Source: Comamonas koreensis (GTDB taxonomy: Bacteria > Pseudomonadota > Gammaproteobacteria > Burkholderiales > Burkholderiaceae_C). From it: a stretch of DNA of 64,000 nucleotides. Below are positions 35,462 through 43,673 of the stretch, piece after piece (position 1 is the stretch's first letter; every line of letters starts with the position of its first letter). A program made the position numbers and the translations under genes. Under the pieces are notes generated by a model. That model had not been told where the DNA came from. It saw only the letters and a program-made list of their open reading frames with translations, and made no database searches. Where the stretch lies: positions 585,231 through 649,230 of the forward strand of contig NZ_JAJNCT010000005.1 in assembly GCF_021026195.1 (NCBI RefSeq), read 5' to 3'.

Positions 35462-36568
35462 GTGAATTCCCTCGCAAAACTCAGCGTGCTGAGCCTGTCT
35501 GTTACTTTGGCCGCTTGCGGTACCGGCAATATTCTCGAAGGCGACAAGATCGACTACAAGAGCGCCTCCAAAGGGCCAACGCTGGAAGTCCCCCCAGACC
35601 TGACCCAGCTGTCCAAGGACTCGCGCTATGTCGTGCCTGGCGGCACGGTATCGGCTGCGGCCTACCAGGTACAAAAGGACGCTGCGCCCAAGGGCACCGC
35701 CAACACCGCCGCTTCGCAGATTGGTGACGTGCAGATTGAGCGCGATGGCAACCAGCGCTGGCTGGTCATCGACCGCCCCGCAGACAAGGTCTGGGAACCG
35801 GTCAAGGACTTCTGGCAGGAAAGCGGCTTTGCGCTGACCATCGAGCGCCCTGACATCGGCATCATGGAAACCGACTGGGCCGAAAACCGCGCCAAGCTGC
35901 CACAGGATTTCATCCGCCGCTCCATCGGCAAGGTGTTCGACTCGATCTACTCGACCGGTGAGCAGGACAAGTTCCGCACGCGTATTGAGCGCCGCCCCGA
36001 TGGCAAATCCGAAATCTATGTCAGCCACCGCGGCATGGAAGAGGTCTATTCCAACAAGGAAAAAGACAGCACCATCTGGCAGCCCCGCAAGGCCGATCCG
36101 GAACTGGAAACCGAATTCCTGCGCCGCATCATGGTCAAGCTGGGTGTGAGCGAAGAGCAGTCCAAGGCGATTGCGGCTGCACCTCTGGCCCCTGTCAGCA
36201 CCTCCAAGATTGCCACCGCTGCCGATGGCTCGCCGGTGCTGCAGGTCAGCGATCCGTTCGACCGCACCTGGCGCCGCGTGGGCCTGGCGCTGGACCGCAC
36301 CGGCTTCACCGTCGAGGACCGCGACCGCAGCCAAGGCGTCTACTTCGTGCGCTATATCGATCCCGCTGATCTGAACAAGAAGCCCGACGGTTTCTTTGCC
36401 AAGATCTTCAACCGCAACCCGGATGCACCGGATCCGATCAAGTACCGCATCCAGGTCAAGAGCGAGGCCAACACCAGCAATGTCACCGTGCTCAACGAGA
36501 GCGGCAAGGCAGATACCTCTGCCAATGCCCAGCGCATCTTGAAGGTGTTGGCTGACGACATGAAGTGA
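35462..36568 (+). CDS. bamC: Outer membrane assembly lipoprotein BamC, 368 aa
   Basis: Lipoprotein subunit of the BAM complex that inserts beta-barrel proteins. The signal peptide ends in the lipobox LAAC. The conserved unstructured N-terminal segment that binds BamD follows (KIDYKSASKGPTLEVPPDLT), then two helix-grip domains. I chose GTG at 35462 because AAGGA lies 7 bases upstream; the TTG at 35456 is too close to that site. Confidence 0.92.
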   Translation: MNSLAKLSVLSLSVTLAACGTGNILEGDKIDYKSASKGPTLEVPPDLTQLSKDSRYVVPGGTVSAAAYQVQKDAAPKGTANTAASQIGDVQIERDGNQRWLVIDRPADKVWEPVKDFWQESGFALTIERPDIGIMETDWAENRAKLPQDFIRRSIGKVFDSIYSTGEQDKFRTRIERRPDGKSEIYVSHRGMEEVYSNKEKDSTIWQPRKADPELETEFLRRIMVKLGVSEEQSKAIAAAPLAPVSTSKIATAADGSPVLQVSDPFDRTWRRVGLALDRTGFTVEDRDRSQGVYFVRYIDPADLNKKPDGFFAKIFNRNPDAPDPIKYRIQVKSEANTSNVTVLNESGKADTSANAQRILKVLADDMK

Positions 36569-36605
36569 TGCCCTGCGCGGCCCCTTGGGCCGTGACCAGC
36601 CTCCC

Positions 36606-36635
36606 AAGCCACTGCCTCTGCGCAGTGGCTTTTTT
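36606..36635 (+). terminator. Rho-independent terminator of dapA-bamC
   Basis: AAGCCACTGC and GCAGTGGCTT form a stem followed by TTTTT, 38 bases after the bamC stop. Confidence 0.88.
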
Positions 36636-36713
36636 CATGGGCCCACGGAAGGGCACCAACGCTGGCCGACAGACGAGCACTGCCATCCATCGCCCCCTGC
36701 CAAGCGCCCAAAC

Positions 36714-36738
36714 AAAAAGCCCGTGCAAAGCACGGGCT
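36714..36738 (-). terminator. Rho-independent terminator of the alanine-rich lipoprotein gene
   Basis: AGCCCGTGC-AAA-GCACGGGCT with a T run on the minus-strand side, 57 bases beyond the stop at 36795. Confidence 0.85.
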
Positions 36739-36794
36739 CGTTCAGGCAAATCAGCAGTGCAGGCCCGGCAGCGGCCAGGCCAGCAACTCAGCGC

Positions 36795-37190
36795 TTACTT
36801 GCTCACCGATTCCTTAGCAGCGGTAGCAGCGTTGGATGCGGCGTCAGCAGCAGCCTTAGCAGCATCTGCAGCAGCGGCGCCAGCGTCCTTGGCGGCGTCA
36901 GCAGCGTTGTGGGCAGCGTCCTTGGTGGCATCAGCAGCATTGCCGGCAGCTTCCTTGGTGGCATCTGCGGCCTTCGAAGCAGCAGCGCTGGCATCAGCAG
37001 CAGCGTCCTTAGCAGCGTCAGCAGCAGCGTTGGCGGCATCCTTGGCAGCTTCAACGGCAGGTGCGGGTGCAGGTGCTGGCGCTTCCACAGGCGCAGGTGC
37101 TGGTGCGGGCACAGCAGCTTCTTCCTTCTTGCCGCAAGCAGCCAGAGCAACAGCAGCCATCAACGATGCGATAACAAGGGATTTCTTCAT
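36795..37190 (-). CDS. Alanine-rich repeat lipoprotein, 131 aa, unknown
   Basis: Small predicted lipoprotein: signal peptide KKSLVIASLMAAVALAACG with lipobox LAAC, then a Pro/Ala linker (PAPAPAPVEAPAPAPAP), then about nine degenerate repeats of the type AADAAKDAA to the C-terminus. The repeats predict one long amphipathic helix with alternating Asp and Lys, resembling LEA- or Lpp-like spacer proteins. The ATG at 37190 is preceded by AGGA. Its own terminator shows it is monocistronic. Function is not known. Confidence 0.8.
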   Translation of the reverse strand: MKKSLVIASLMAAVALAACGKKEEAAVPAPAPAPVEAPAPAPAPAVEAAKDAANAAADAAKDAAADASAAASKAADATKEAAGNAADATKDAAHNAADAAKDAGAAAADAAKAAADAASNAATAAKESVSK

Positions 37191-37389
37191 TTGGGTATTC
37201 CTAACGACGGTGGATTCTTGTGGAACGGGCCAGAGCAAGCAAAGCGCTCAGGCCAAGGGTGCTTAGCACAAAGTAATAACGCCTTGGCGTCTGAAATGAA
37301 TTATAGGGATTACCCGGGCCGCATGCCTATGCTAACAGCCCCCGCAACGTTGCCGGCCAGCAACGAAAGACACGGTTGTCAACAATGGC

Positions 37390-37914
37390 CTACAAACCCA
37401 GCACCGTCGCGGCAAAGTCTGGCGTGCTGGCCGAGCGGATCCACTCCTGCAATCGCTCGCCCAAGGGCACGATGGCGCTGCGTTCGGCGCTGGCTACGCC
37501 CACGCAGCGATCCACGTCCAGGCGCTGCACCGCCCACTGCGGCGACCACAGCGCGCTGGGGATCTGCGCCACATCGCGGCTCAGCAGGCGGCGGCACTGC
37601 AGGCGGTGGTCCCAGGTCTTGCGCCATTGCACCCAGCGCGGGTGGCGCTGCACCAGCCGGTCAAAGCGTTGGGCCAACACGGTCATCTGCCCGCCCTGGC
37701 GCGCCCAGTGGTGCAGCAGCTCCACCGCATCGGCACTGCCCCAGGCCCAGTCGGCAAAATCCGCATCGGCCACGATGATCTGGCGCCAGCCCTGCGCGGC
37801 CGCCTGCTGCAGAAAATACTGCAGCTGCGCGTCAAAGGCTGCGCGGCCCTCAAAGCGGCCGCTCAGCCCATCGTCGGGCTGCCAGGCGGCAGGTGCGGGG
37901 CCGGCGCTGCTCAT
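37390..37914 (-). CDS. Conserved hypothetical protein, 174 aa (possibly DUF7931)
   Basis: Cytoplasmic protein with no motif that I can assign with confidence. Visible features are GWRQIIVADADFADWAWGS, a phospholipase-D-like or nuclease-like layout around AQRFDRLVQRHPRWVQWRKTW, and a conserved RCVGVASAERSAIVPLG near the C-terminus. The ATG at 37914 overlaps the stop of the RoxA-type gene as TGATG, so the two are co-translated. The overall pattern resembles small Burkholderiales proteins encoded downstream of cupin ribosomal oxygenases; the DUF name is tentative. Confidence 0.65.
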   Translation of the reverse strand: MSSAGPAPAAWQPDDGLSGRFEGRAAFDAQLQYFLQQAAAQGWRQIIVADADFADWAWGSADAVELLHHWARQGGQMTVLAQRFDRLVQRHPRWVQWRKTWDHRLQCRRLLSRDVAQIPSALWSPQWAVQRLDVDRCVGVASAERSAIVPLGERLQEWIRSASTPDFAATVLGL

Positions 37915-39065
37915 CACTGCGGCACCGCGTGGGCCCAGCCGTCCTCGCACCACTGCGACAGCAGCTGCAAGGCATCGTCACTGGCACCGCTGATATCGCG
38001 GCGGTCCAGGTGGCGGCCATCGGCCAGCTTCTTCATCAGGCTGAAGTCCCGGCCAGCGGCGCGGTAGCTTTCGCCATTGATGAACACATGGTGCTCGTCG
38101 TACATCATGCGGGTCTTGCGGTCCAGGGCCACGGCTTCGAGCATGGCGGGGAAATCCTCGGGCTCGAACCAGACATTGGCCTTGGGCTCGGTCAGCGACT
38201 CGCCCAGCGCGCGGGCCAGCGCCAACGGCTCGGCCAGGCGTTTTTCGATGGCCGCACGGGCAAAGTCCAGCATTGCCGGCGGAATGGCGCCCGGTGCCTG
38301 CACCGCCGTCTGCTTGGGGTCCTGGTAGATCGGCGAGGCGGCCTTGGCGTTGACCTCGCCATCCATCTCGTCGCCCTCGGACATGCGCATCAGCAGCTCG
38401 CCGGCCAGCTCCTGCTGTGCAGGGGAGCGAAAGCCGATCGAGTAGGTCATGCACTCGCCCTCGGCCACGCCGTCATGCGCGTAGCGCGGCGGCAGGTAAA
38501 GCATGTCGCCGGGCTCCAGCACATACTCCTCCTGGGCTTCGAACTCGGCAAGGATCTTGAGCGGAATGCCTTCCTTCAGCGCCAGGTTCTTTTGCTTGCC
38601 GATGCGCCAGCGGCGCTTGCCATGGGCCTGCAGCAGGAACACGTCATAGCTGTCGAAATGCGGGCCCACGCCACCGCCATCGCTGGCATAGCTCACCATC
38701 AGGTCATCCAGGCGCGCGGCCGGAACAAAGGCAAAGCGCTGCAGCAGTGCATGGGCGGCATCGCTGTGCAAATCGAGGCCCTGCAGCAGCAAGGTCCACT
38801 CCGGTGTCTTCAGCGAGGGAATGACGCGGCGGCTGAAGGGGCCGTGCTTGACGCTCCAGGCACCCGCCTTGTGCTGGATCAGGCGCGATTCCACGCCCTC
38901 CTCGCCGGCCAGCTCAAACAGCTGGCTGCGTGGCAGCGGCAGCTGCAGGTCCTTCCAGTCGCTGACGGCACCGCGCACCAGCAGCGGCTTTTTCTGCCAG
39001 TAACGGCGCATGAACTGGGCCGGAGAGATGCCCCCCAGCAGAGGCAGTGCTTGTTCGATTTGCAT
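37914..39065 (-). CDS. JmjC-domain ribosomal oxygenase (RoxA/YcfD type), 383 aa
   Basis: 2-oxoglutarate and Fe(II)-dependent hydroxylase related to E. coli RoxA (YcfD), which modifies an arginine of ribosomal protein L16. The facial triad is visible in GPHFDSYDVFLLQ (His 136, Asp 138) and LPPRYAHDGVA (His 197). RRWRIGKQKN follows the first two ligands as in the family, and SYASDGGGVGPH is conserved. The C-terminal winged-helix domain is present. The ATG at 39065 begins MQIEQALPLLGG. It diverges from the SlyD-type gene. Confidence 0.9.
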   Translation of the reverse strand: MQIEQALPLLGGISPAQFMRRYWQKKPLLVRGAVSDWKDLQLPLPRSQLFELAGEEGVESRLIQHKAGAWSVKHGPFSRRVIPSLKTPEWTLLLQGLDLHSDAAHALLQRFAFVPAARLDDLMVSYASDGGGVGPHFDSYDVFLLQAHGKRRWRIGKQKNLALKEGIPLKILAEFEAQEEYVLEPGDMLYLPPRYAHDGVAEGECMTYSIGFRSPAQQELAGELLMRMSEGDEMDGEVNAKAASPIYQDPKQTAVQAPGAIPPAMLDFARAAIEKRLAEPLALARALGESLTEPKANVWFEPEDFPAMLEAVALDRKTRMMYDEHHVFINGESYRAAGRDFSLMKKLADGRHLDRRDISGASDDALQLLSQWCEDGWAHAVPQ

Positions 39066-39118
39066 GGCTTTCTCGGTGATCCTCTGGGCGTCCGGGCCCA
39101 AACTGCGACAATTGTCCT

Positions 39119-39643
39119 ATGGAAATCACTGATCAATGCGTGGTCGCACTGACCTGGACGCTGAAAGACACTTTGGGCGAGACCCTGGACGTGCTCGACG
39201 AGCCCGTCGAATTCCTCGTCGGAGGCCAGGATTTGCTGGCCCGCGTGGAGCAGGCGCTGCAAGGCCATACCGTCGGTAGCCGTGTGCAGCTGCACCTGGA
39301 GCCCGAAGACGCCTTTGGCGATTACGACGAGGAAAAGGTCTTCCTCGAAGCGCGCTCGCTCTTCCCGCCGGATCTGGAAGAAGGCATGACCATCGAAGGC
39401 CATGCACTGCCCCAGGGGACCAACCCCGATGCGCCGCGCGACATGATCTACACCGTCACCGAGCTCTACCCCGAGCATGTGGTGCTGGACGGCAACCATC
39501 CGCTGGCCGGCATCGCCATTCGCCTGGACATCCAGGTAGCCGGCGTGCGTGAAGCGACCGAAGAAGAGATTGGCACAGGCACCTGCGGCACCGGCTTCTT
39601 CCGCGTGCAACCGCAAGCGCCAGGCAATAACCTGCTGCACTGA
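39119..39643 (+). CDS. slyD: FKBP-type peptidyl-prolyl isomerase, SlyD-like, 174 aa
   Basis: Folding helper with an FKBP domain interrupted by an insert-in-flap chaperone domain. The N-terminal FKBP half shows LVGGQDLLARVEQALQGHT, followed by LEPEDAFGDYDEEKVF; the insert covers about residues 70-130; NHPLAGIAIRLDIQVAGVRE returns to the FKBP fold. The His/Cys-rich metal-binding tail of E. coli SlyD is absent, replaced by a short ending with only CGTGF. Transcription ends at a terminator 53 bases downstream. Confidence 0.88.
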   Translation: MEITDQCVVALTWTLKDTLGETLDVLDEPVEFLVGGQDLLARVEQALQGHTVGSRVQLHLEPEDAFGDYDEEKVFLEARSLFPPDLEEGMTIEGHALPQGTNPDAPRDMIYTVTELYPEHVVLDGNHPLAGIAIRLDIQVAGVREATEEEIGTGTCGTGFFRVQPQAPGNNLLH

Positions 39644-39695
39644 GCTCGGCGCTGGCCGCATCTGCGACCAGACCGCCAGCACGGCACCCCAGACC

Positions 39696-39722
39696 AAGGC
39701 CATCCTCCGCTATGGCCTTTTT
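39696..39722 (+). terminator. Rho-independent terminator of the SlyD-like gene
   Basis: AAGGCCAT and ATGGCCTT form a stem, followed by TTT. Confidence 0.75.
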
Positions 39723-39734
39723 CATGGCCCTTTA

Positions 39735-39771
39735 ATTTCTGTCTTGACAGAAATAAATGAAACCCTAGAAT
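39735..39771 (+). promoter_or_regulatory. Promoter with overlapping operator for the GbsR/MarR gene
   Basis: The palindrome ATTTCTGT-CTTG-ACAGAAAT (39735-39754) contains a consensus -35 TTGACA (39744-39749). A -10 TAGAAT follows after 16 bases (39766-39771). Transcription would start about 7 bases later, within a base or two of the ATG at 39779, so the mRNA may be leaderless. A repressor bound to the palindrome would occlude the -35. Confidence 0.75.
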
Positions 39772-39778
39772 TCAAGCC

Positions 39779-40339
39779 ATGCAAATGACCGACATCCAAC
39801 AACAATTTGTGCTGCACTGGGGCGAGATGGGATCGATGTGGGGCGTCAACCGCACGGTCTCGCAGATCCATGCGCTGCTGTTTGTGCTGGGCAAGCCGCT
39901 CAATGCCGAGCAGTTGAGCGAGACCTTGAACGTGGCGCGCTCCAATGTCAGCAACAGCTTGAAGGAGCTGCAATCCTGGCAGCTGGTGCGGGTCACGCAT
40001 GTGCTGGGCGACCGGCGCGATTATTTCGAAACCAGTGTCGATGTCTGGGAGCTTTTCCGCACCATCGTCCGGGAGCGCAAGGAGCGGGAGTTCGACCCCA
40101 CCACCCGCCTGCTGCAGTCCCTCGTCAACAGCCCCGACTTTGCCCGCGAGAGCGCCGATGGCCAGGACCGCATCATGGCGACTCTGGAGCTGATGCAAAA
40201 GCTGGGCGCCTGGAGCGACGAAATGCTGCGCCTCTCGCCTGCGACCCTGGACAAGATTTTGACCCTGGGCGCCACCGTGCAGCGTTTTGTGCGCGGCAGT
40301 CCTGCGGCGCAAGAGCCCGAGGCACTGAGCAAGCCCTGA
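39779..40339 (+). CDS. GbsR/MarR family transcriptional regulator, 186 aa
   Basis: Winged-helix regulator of the GbsR branch of MarR. The N-terminus FVLHWGEMGSMWGVNRTVSQ is a GbsR signature, the helix-turn-helix is LNAEQLSETLNVARSNVSNS (then LKEL), and RDYFETSVDVWELFRTIV follows the wing. Near-identical TTTCTGT/ACAGAAA palindromes lie before this gene and before the next operon, so it probably controls itself and that operon. The ligand is unknown. A second ATG two codons in is an alternative start. Confidence 0.9.
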   Translation: MQMTDIQQQFVLHWGEMGSMWGVNRTVSQIHALLFVLGKPLNAEQLSETLNVARSNVSNSLKELQSWQLVRVTHVLGDRRDYFETSVDVWELFRTIVRERKEREFDPTTRLLQSLVNSPDFARESADGQDRIMATLELMQKLGAWSDEMLRLSPATLDKILTLGATVQRFVRGSPAAQEPEALSKP

Positions 40340-40348
40340 AAACACCAT

Positions 40349-40381
40349 GGCCGAGCTCTGCAAGGAGAGCGGCCTTTTTTT
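40349..40381 (+). terminator. Rho-independent terminator of the GbsR/MarR gene
   Basis: GGCCGAGCTCT and AGAGCGGCC form a stem, followed by TTTTTTT. It separates the regulator from the following operon, which therefore needs its own promoter. Confidence 0.88.
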
Positions 40382-40390
40382 GGCACCATT

Positions 40391-40409
40391 ATTTCTGTTT
40401 TGACAGAAA
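40391..40409 (+). promoter_or_regulatory. Second operator, upstream of the DCC-SDR-DoxX-DUF2269 operon
   Basis: TTTCTGT-TTTG-ACAGAAA has the same arms as the site before the regulator gene and again contains TTGACA (40400-40405). It lies 11 bases before the ATG at 40421. I cannot identify a convincing -10 in the right position, so the exact promoter is uncertain. Confidence 0.75.
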
Positions 40410-40420
40410 CATCGAAAGAA

Positions 40421-40918
40421 ATGCATATGCTGAGCCGTGATACTGCCGACACCCGCTTCCCGCTGACCATCTACTACGACGCCAGCTGCCGCATGTGCAA
40501 CGCCGAGATGCGCCACCTGATGCTGCGCAACCAGGCGGGCAAGCTGATCTTTATTGACGCCAGCACCGCCGACCTGAGTGAGGCCCCGGCCGACAAGGCG
40601 GCGCTGATGCAGGCCATCCATGGCGTGGGTGCCGATGGCAAGGTCTACACCGGGGTCGACTGCCTGACCCGCGCCTACCTGGGCGTGAGCTGGGCCTGGG
40701 TGCCCCGGCTGGCCGGGTTGCCGCTGGTGGCGGATGCGCTCGACAAACTCTACCCGCTGCTGGCCCGCAATCGCTACCGCCTGCCATTGGCCCCGATGGC
40801 CTGGGTGCTGGAGCAAGGCCTGCAGTGCACGGTACGCCGTCAGGCCCGGCAGGCTGCAGCGCGCAGTGCGGCCTGCGCACGCGGCAGCGATGCCTGCGAC
40901 ATCGACCGCCCCCGCTAA
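40421..40918 (+). CDS. DUF393 (DCC) thiol-disulfide-like protein, 165 aa
   Basis: Small protein of the DCC family with the signature TIYYDASCRMCNAEM: an Asp plus a CxxC pair (Cys 23 and 26), suggesting thiol redox chemistry. FIDASTADLSEAP and VGADGKVYTGVDCLTRAYLG are typical of the family. Two in-frame ATGs (40421 and 40427) are possible and the second operator sits just upstream. It is the first of four consecutive genes with short gaps or overlaps. The substrate is not known. Confidence 0.85.
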   Translation: MHMLSRDTADTRFPLTIYYDASCRMCNAEMRHLMLRNQAGKLIFIDASTADLSEAPADKAALMQAIHGVGADGKVYTGVDCLTRAYLGVSWAWVPRLAGLPLVADALDKLYPLLARNRYRLPLAPMAWVLEQGLQCTVRRQARQAAARSAACARGSDACDIDRPR

Positions 40919-40959
40919 ACGCGCTGCTAGAAAAACGCCCTTGGCAACCAGGAGAGACC

Positions 40960-41877
40960 ATGCACAGCACCAACGCCCCCCAACCCACCGTCTTGCTCTG
41001 CGGCGGCCAGGGCTTTATCGGCCAGGCACTGGCGCGCCAGTTGCGCGCCCAGGGCATGCGTGTCATAGCGGCCAGCAGGCGCTCGCAGCCGCCACTGCAA
41101 TTTGCCAGAATGCAGCAGCCCGCTGACTGGCTGCTCCATCTGCAAGGCGTGGATCTGGTCATCAATGCCGTGGGCAGCCTGCGCGACCAGCCGGGGCCCA
41201 ACGGTGCCAGCCTGGAGGCCCTGCACCAGACCAGCCCGCAAGCACTGTTCGACGCCTGCGCCCAGGCGGGTGTGCGGCGCGTGATGCAGCTCTCGGCCCA
41301 GGGGGTGGACGACAACGACACTGCCTATGCGCGCACCAAACGCGCAGCAGATGCCCGTTTGCTGGCGCTGACTGCGCAAGGCCAGCTCGACGGCATTGTC
41401 GTGCGGCCCAGCATTGTCATTGGCGCACGGGGCGCCAGCACCCAGCTGTTCATGCGCCTGGCACTGCTGCCGGTGCTGGTGCTGCCGGCGGTGATGCAGC
41501 AGCGCCTGATGCAGCCGGTCGCGGTCGACGAATTGGCCGAGGTGATGGTACGGCTGCTGCAGTCCCCCACCACCGGCATCGTGCAGCTCGGCGGGCCGCG
41601 GCGCCTCAGCATGGCGCAGATGATTCTGAGCCTGCGCCAGCAGGCCGGCCGCAGCAACGCGCTGCAGCTGCGCTTGCCGGACTGGGCCACCCAGGCCAGT
41701 GCACGGCTGGGCGATGCGGTGCCCAGCAGCCCCTGGTGCAGCGCCTCGTTGCAGCTGGCATCGCTGGACAACTGCTGCGACCCGGCGCCGATGGCGCAGT
41801 GGTTGGGCCGTGCGCCCACCGACCCTGGGCAGATGCTGGCGCTGATCCGAGGCCAGGCTGCGGGAGACGCGGCATGA
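40960..41877 (+). CDS. NAD(P)-binding SDR/epimerase-like protein, 305 aa
   Basis: Atypical SDR (NmrA-/NAD-epimerase-like). The Rossmann motif is VLLCGGQGFIGQALARQLRA, with ASRR at the end of the second strand, consistent with NADP preference. VINAVGSL and MQLSAQGVDDNDTAYARTKR (YxxxK equivalent) are present. An AGGAGAG ribosome binding site precedes the ATG. The stop overlaps the DoxX-like gene by 4 bases. It resembles proteins acting with quinone or membrane redox systems, but its substrate is unknown. Confidence 0.85.
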   Translation: MHSTNAPQPTVLLCGGQGFIGQALARQLRAQGMRVIAASRRSQPPLQFARMQQPADWLLHLQGVDLVINAVGSLRDQPGPNGASLEALHQTSPQALFDACAQAGVRRVMQLSAQGVDDNDTAYARTKRAADARLLALTAQGQLDGIVVRPSIVIGARGASTQLFMRLALLPVLVLPAVMQQRLMQPVAVDELAEVMVRLLQSPTTGIVQLGGPRRLSMAQMILSLRQQAGRSNALQLRLPDWATQASARLGDAVPSSPWCSASLQLASLDNCCDPAPMAQWLGRAPTDPGQMLALIRGQAAGDAA

Positions 41878-42275
41878 ACGCCAGACCGATGCCGCTGTGC
41901 CCGCCCTTGCAACTGCTGCGCCTGAGCCTGGTCGCCGTCTGGCTGTGGACGGCCGCCGCCAGCCTGCTGCAGTGGCAGGGCGAAAGCACCGCGTTGCTGG
42001 CGGCCGGCGGCATCACATCGCCCGACATCCAAGCCTGGTTGATTGGCGCTGGCGTGGCGCTGGATCTGCTGCTGGGCCTGTGGCTGCTGTGCCGGCCCGG
42101 GCGCGCGGCCTATGCCGCTTCGTTCGCAGCCATGCTGGCGATGACCCTGGCAGCCACCGCGCTGCTGCCCAGCCTGTGGCTGCACCCGCTGGGCCCCTTG
42201 TCCAAAAACCTGCCGATTGCTGCCGCGCTCTGGCTGCTGTGGCACAGCAGCCCCCGCGACGGACGGAGTGAATGA
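41874..42275 (+). CDS. DoxX-like membrane protein, 133 aa
   Basis: Four hydrophobic segments over 133 residues (around 14-30, 52-72, 76-98 and 108-125), in the layout of DoxX-like family proteins. LRLSLVAVWLWTAAASLLQW and AWLIGAGVALDLLLGLWLL are the most informative stretches. It overlaps the neighbouring genes on both sides by 4 bases, so it belongs firmly to the operon. Function unknown. Confidence 0.72.
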   Translation: MNARPMPLCPPLQLLRLSLVAVWLWTAAASLLQWQGESTALLAAGGITSPDIQAWLIGAGVALDLLLGLWLLCRPGRAAYAASFAAMLAMTLAATALLPSLWLHPLGPLSKNLPIAAALWLLWHSSPRDGRSE

Positions 42276-42751
42276 TGAACACCTATTTGCTGCTCAAAAC
42301 CCTGCACATCCTGTTGAGCGTGCTGATGGTCGGCACCGGCTTTGGCTCGGCCTTTTATATGTTCTTTGCCAACCGCAGCGGCAATGTGGCGGCGCAGGCG
42401 GTGGTCAGCCGCCTGGTGGTGCGGGCCGATTGGTGGTTCACGACGCCGGCGGTCATCATCCAGCCGCTCAGCGGCTGGGCGCTGATGGTGATGGCGGGCT
42501 GGCCCTGGCACACGCCCTGGCTGCTGCTGTCGATGGCGCTGTATGTGTTGGCGGGCCTGTGCTGGTTGCCAGTGGTGGCCATGCAAATCCGCATGGCCCA
42601 CATGGCCGCCCAGGCCGATGCCCAGGGCCAGCCGCTGCCCGACGCCTACCGGCGCCTTGCCAGCCGCTGGGAGGCGCTGGGCTACCCGGCCTTTGTGGCG
42701 ATGCTGGGCGTGTACTACCTGATGGTCAACAAGCCCACGCTCTGGAATTAG
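42272..42751 (+). CDS. DUF2269 integral membrane protein, 159 aa
   Basis: Four-helix inner-membrane protein of the DUF2269 family. The N-terminal LKTLHILLSVLMVGTGFGSA contains a conserved His in the first helix, and RADWWFTTPAVIIQPLSGW starts the second. It is the last gene of the four-gene operon. Related membrane proteins with His in helix one can bind haem, but that is not shown here. It converges with the Dyp peroxidase gene. Confidence 0.82.
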   Translation: MMNTYLLLKTLHILLSVLMVGTGFGSAFYMFFANRSGNVAAQAVVSRLVVRADWWFTTPAVIIQPLSGWALMVMAGWPWHTPWLLLSMALYVLAGLCWLPVVAMQIRMAHMAAQADAQGQPLPDAYRRLASRWEALGYPAFVAMLGVYYLMVNKPTLWN

Positions 42752-42755
42752 CGTT

Positions 42756-43673
42756 TTACAAACCCAATGCGCGCAGATCGATGCGGCCGTTCAGCATCGG
42801 CGGGCACCAGTAGTAGGCGTTGGTAACGGGGTTGGACATCTGGAACAGGCCATCGGCAATCCCGTCTTCCTCGCCCGCCATGCGGCGCATCTGCGCTTCA
42901 AAGGCGTCAAAGCTGCGGCCAAAACCGGCAAAGATGGCGCCCACGGCGTCGCTGCCATCGGGCTGCACCTTCCACCAGGGCATATTGCGGCGCAGGATAA
43001 AGGCTTCGGGGCTGAAGCTCTCCTGCGCGGTGCGCTTGACGTGGGCCGACGCGGGCGCATCGTCCAGCTCTTCGTTGTCGCTCAGGCGGCGGCCAATCAT
43101 GTGGTCCTTTTGCAGCGCGCTCATGCGGGCAAAAGCATCCATGTCATGCTGCCACTGTTGTACGGCAAAGTAGCTGCCGCCATCCAGCCCCGCGCCCATG
43201 CCATCGGCAATGGCGGCATGCACGGCGTCGTCGTCCTTGGGGTTTTCGGTGCCGTCTTCGTAGCCGGTCAGATCGCGCACCGCATCCTTGCCGTTCCAGC
43301 CGTGGCGGAAGCAATCCACCACCTTCTCGCGGCTGAAGGCCGGCGCCAGCAACGTTGCGGCCTCGCGCGAGAGGCGCAGCACATCGCCCCGGTCATTGCC
43401 GCGCAGCCAAAGGCACAGCGCATGCGGCGTCAGCGCCAGCGGGCCTTGGGGCCCGGTGATGGCCGGAAAATTGCGCAAGCCCGGCACCTGCACGCCCAGC
43501 AGATCAGCCACCGGCTGGCCGATGCAGACGACGACCTGCTCGCCATCGGCCCATTGCTGCAAGCGCGCCAGCGCGGCACGCACGGCCGGGGCGTCGCCTG
43601 CGAGTTTCCAGAGTTGGTAGCGGCTGGCAGCTGGCAGCGCCAGCAGGATTCCTGGTTGGTTCAAAGCGGTCAT
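42756..43673 (-). CDS. Dyp-type haem peroxidase, 305 aa
   Basis: Dye-decolorising peroxidase. The catalytic GxxDG motif reads LTGYEDGTENPKDDDA (Asp 140). The proximal haem histidine is in ASAHVKRTAQESF (His 211), and the distal arginine is in FILRRNMPWW. There is no Tat signal, so this is the cytoplasmic type, possibly an encapsulin cargo in other bacteria, though no encapsulin gene is near. The ATG at 43673 begins MTALNQPG. It converges tightly with the DUF2269 gene. Confidence 0.93.
   Translation of the reverse strand: MTALNQPGILLALPAASRYQLWKLAGDAPAVRAALARLQQWADGEQVVVCIGQPVADLLGVQVPGLRNFPAITGPQGPLALTPHALCLWLRGNDRGDVLRLSREAATLLAPAFSREKVVDCFRHGWNGKDAVRDLTGYEDGTENPKDDDAVHAAIADGMGAGLDGGSYFAVQQWQHDMDAFARMSALQKDHMIGRRLSDNEELDDAPASAHVKRTAQESFSPEAFILRRNMPWWKVQPDGSDAVGAIFAGFGRSFDAFEAQMRRMAGEEDGIADGLFQMSNPVTNAYYWCPPMLNGRIDLRALGL

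Noticed and set aside
36800-37050. CRISPR-like or tandem DNA repeat
   Set aside because: The repetition follows codons of an alanine-rich coding sequence, with variable unit length and no spacers.
40423-40428. GCATAT as -10 for the second operator's TTGACA
   Set aside because: It overlaps the candidate start codons of the DUF393 gene, so a promoter here would leave no start for translation.
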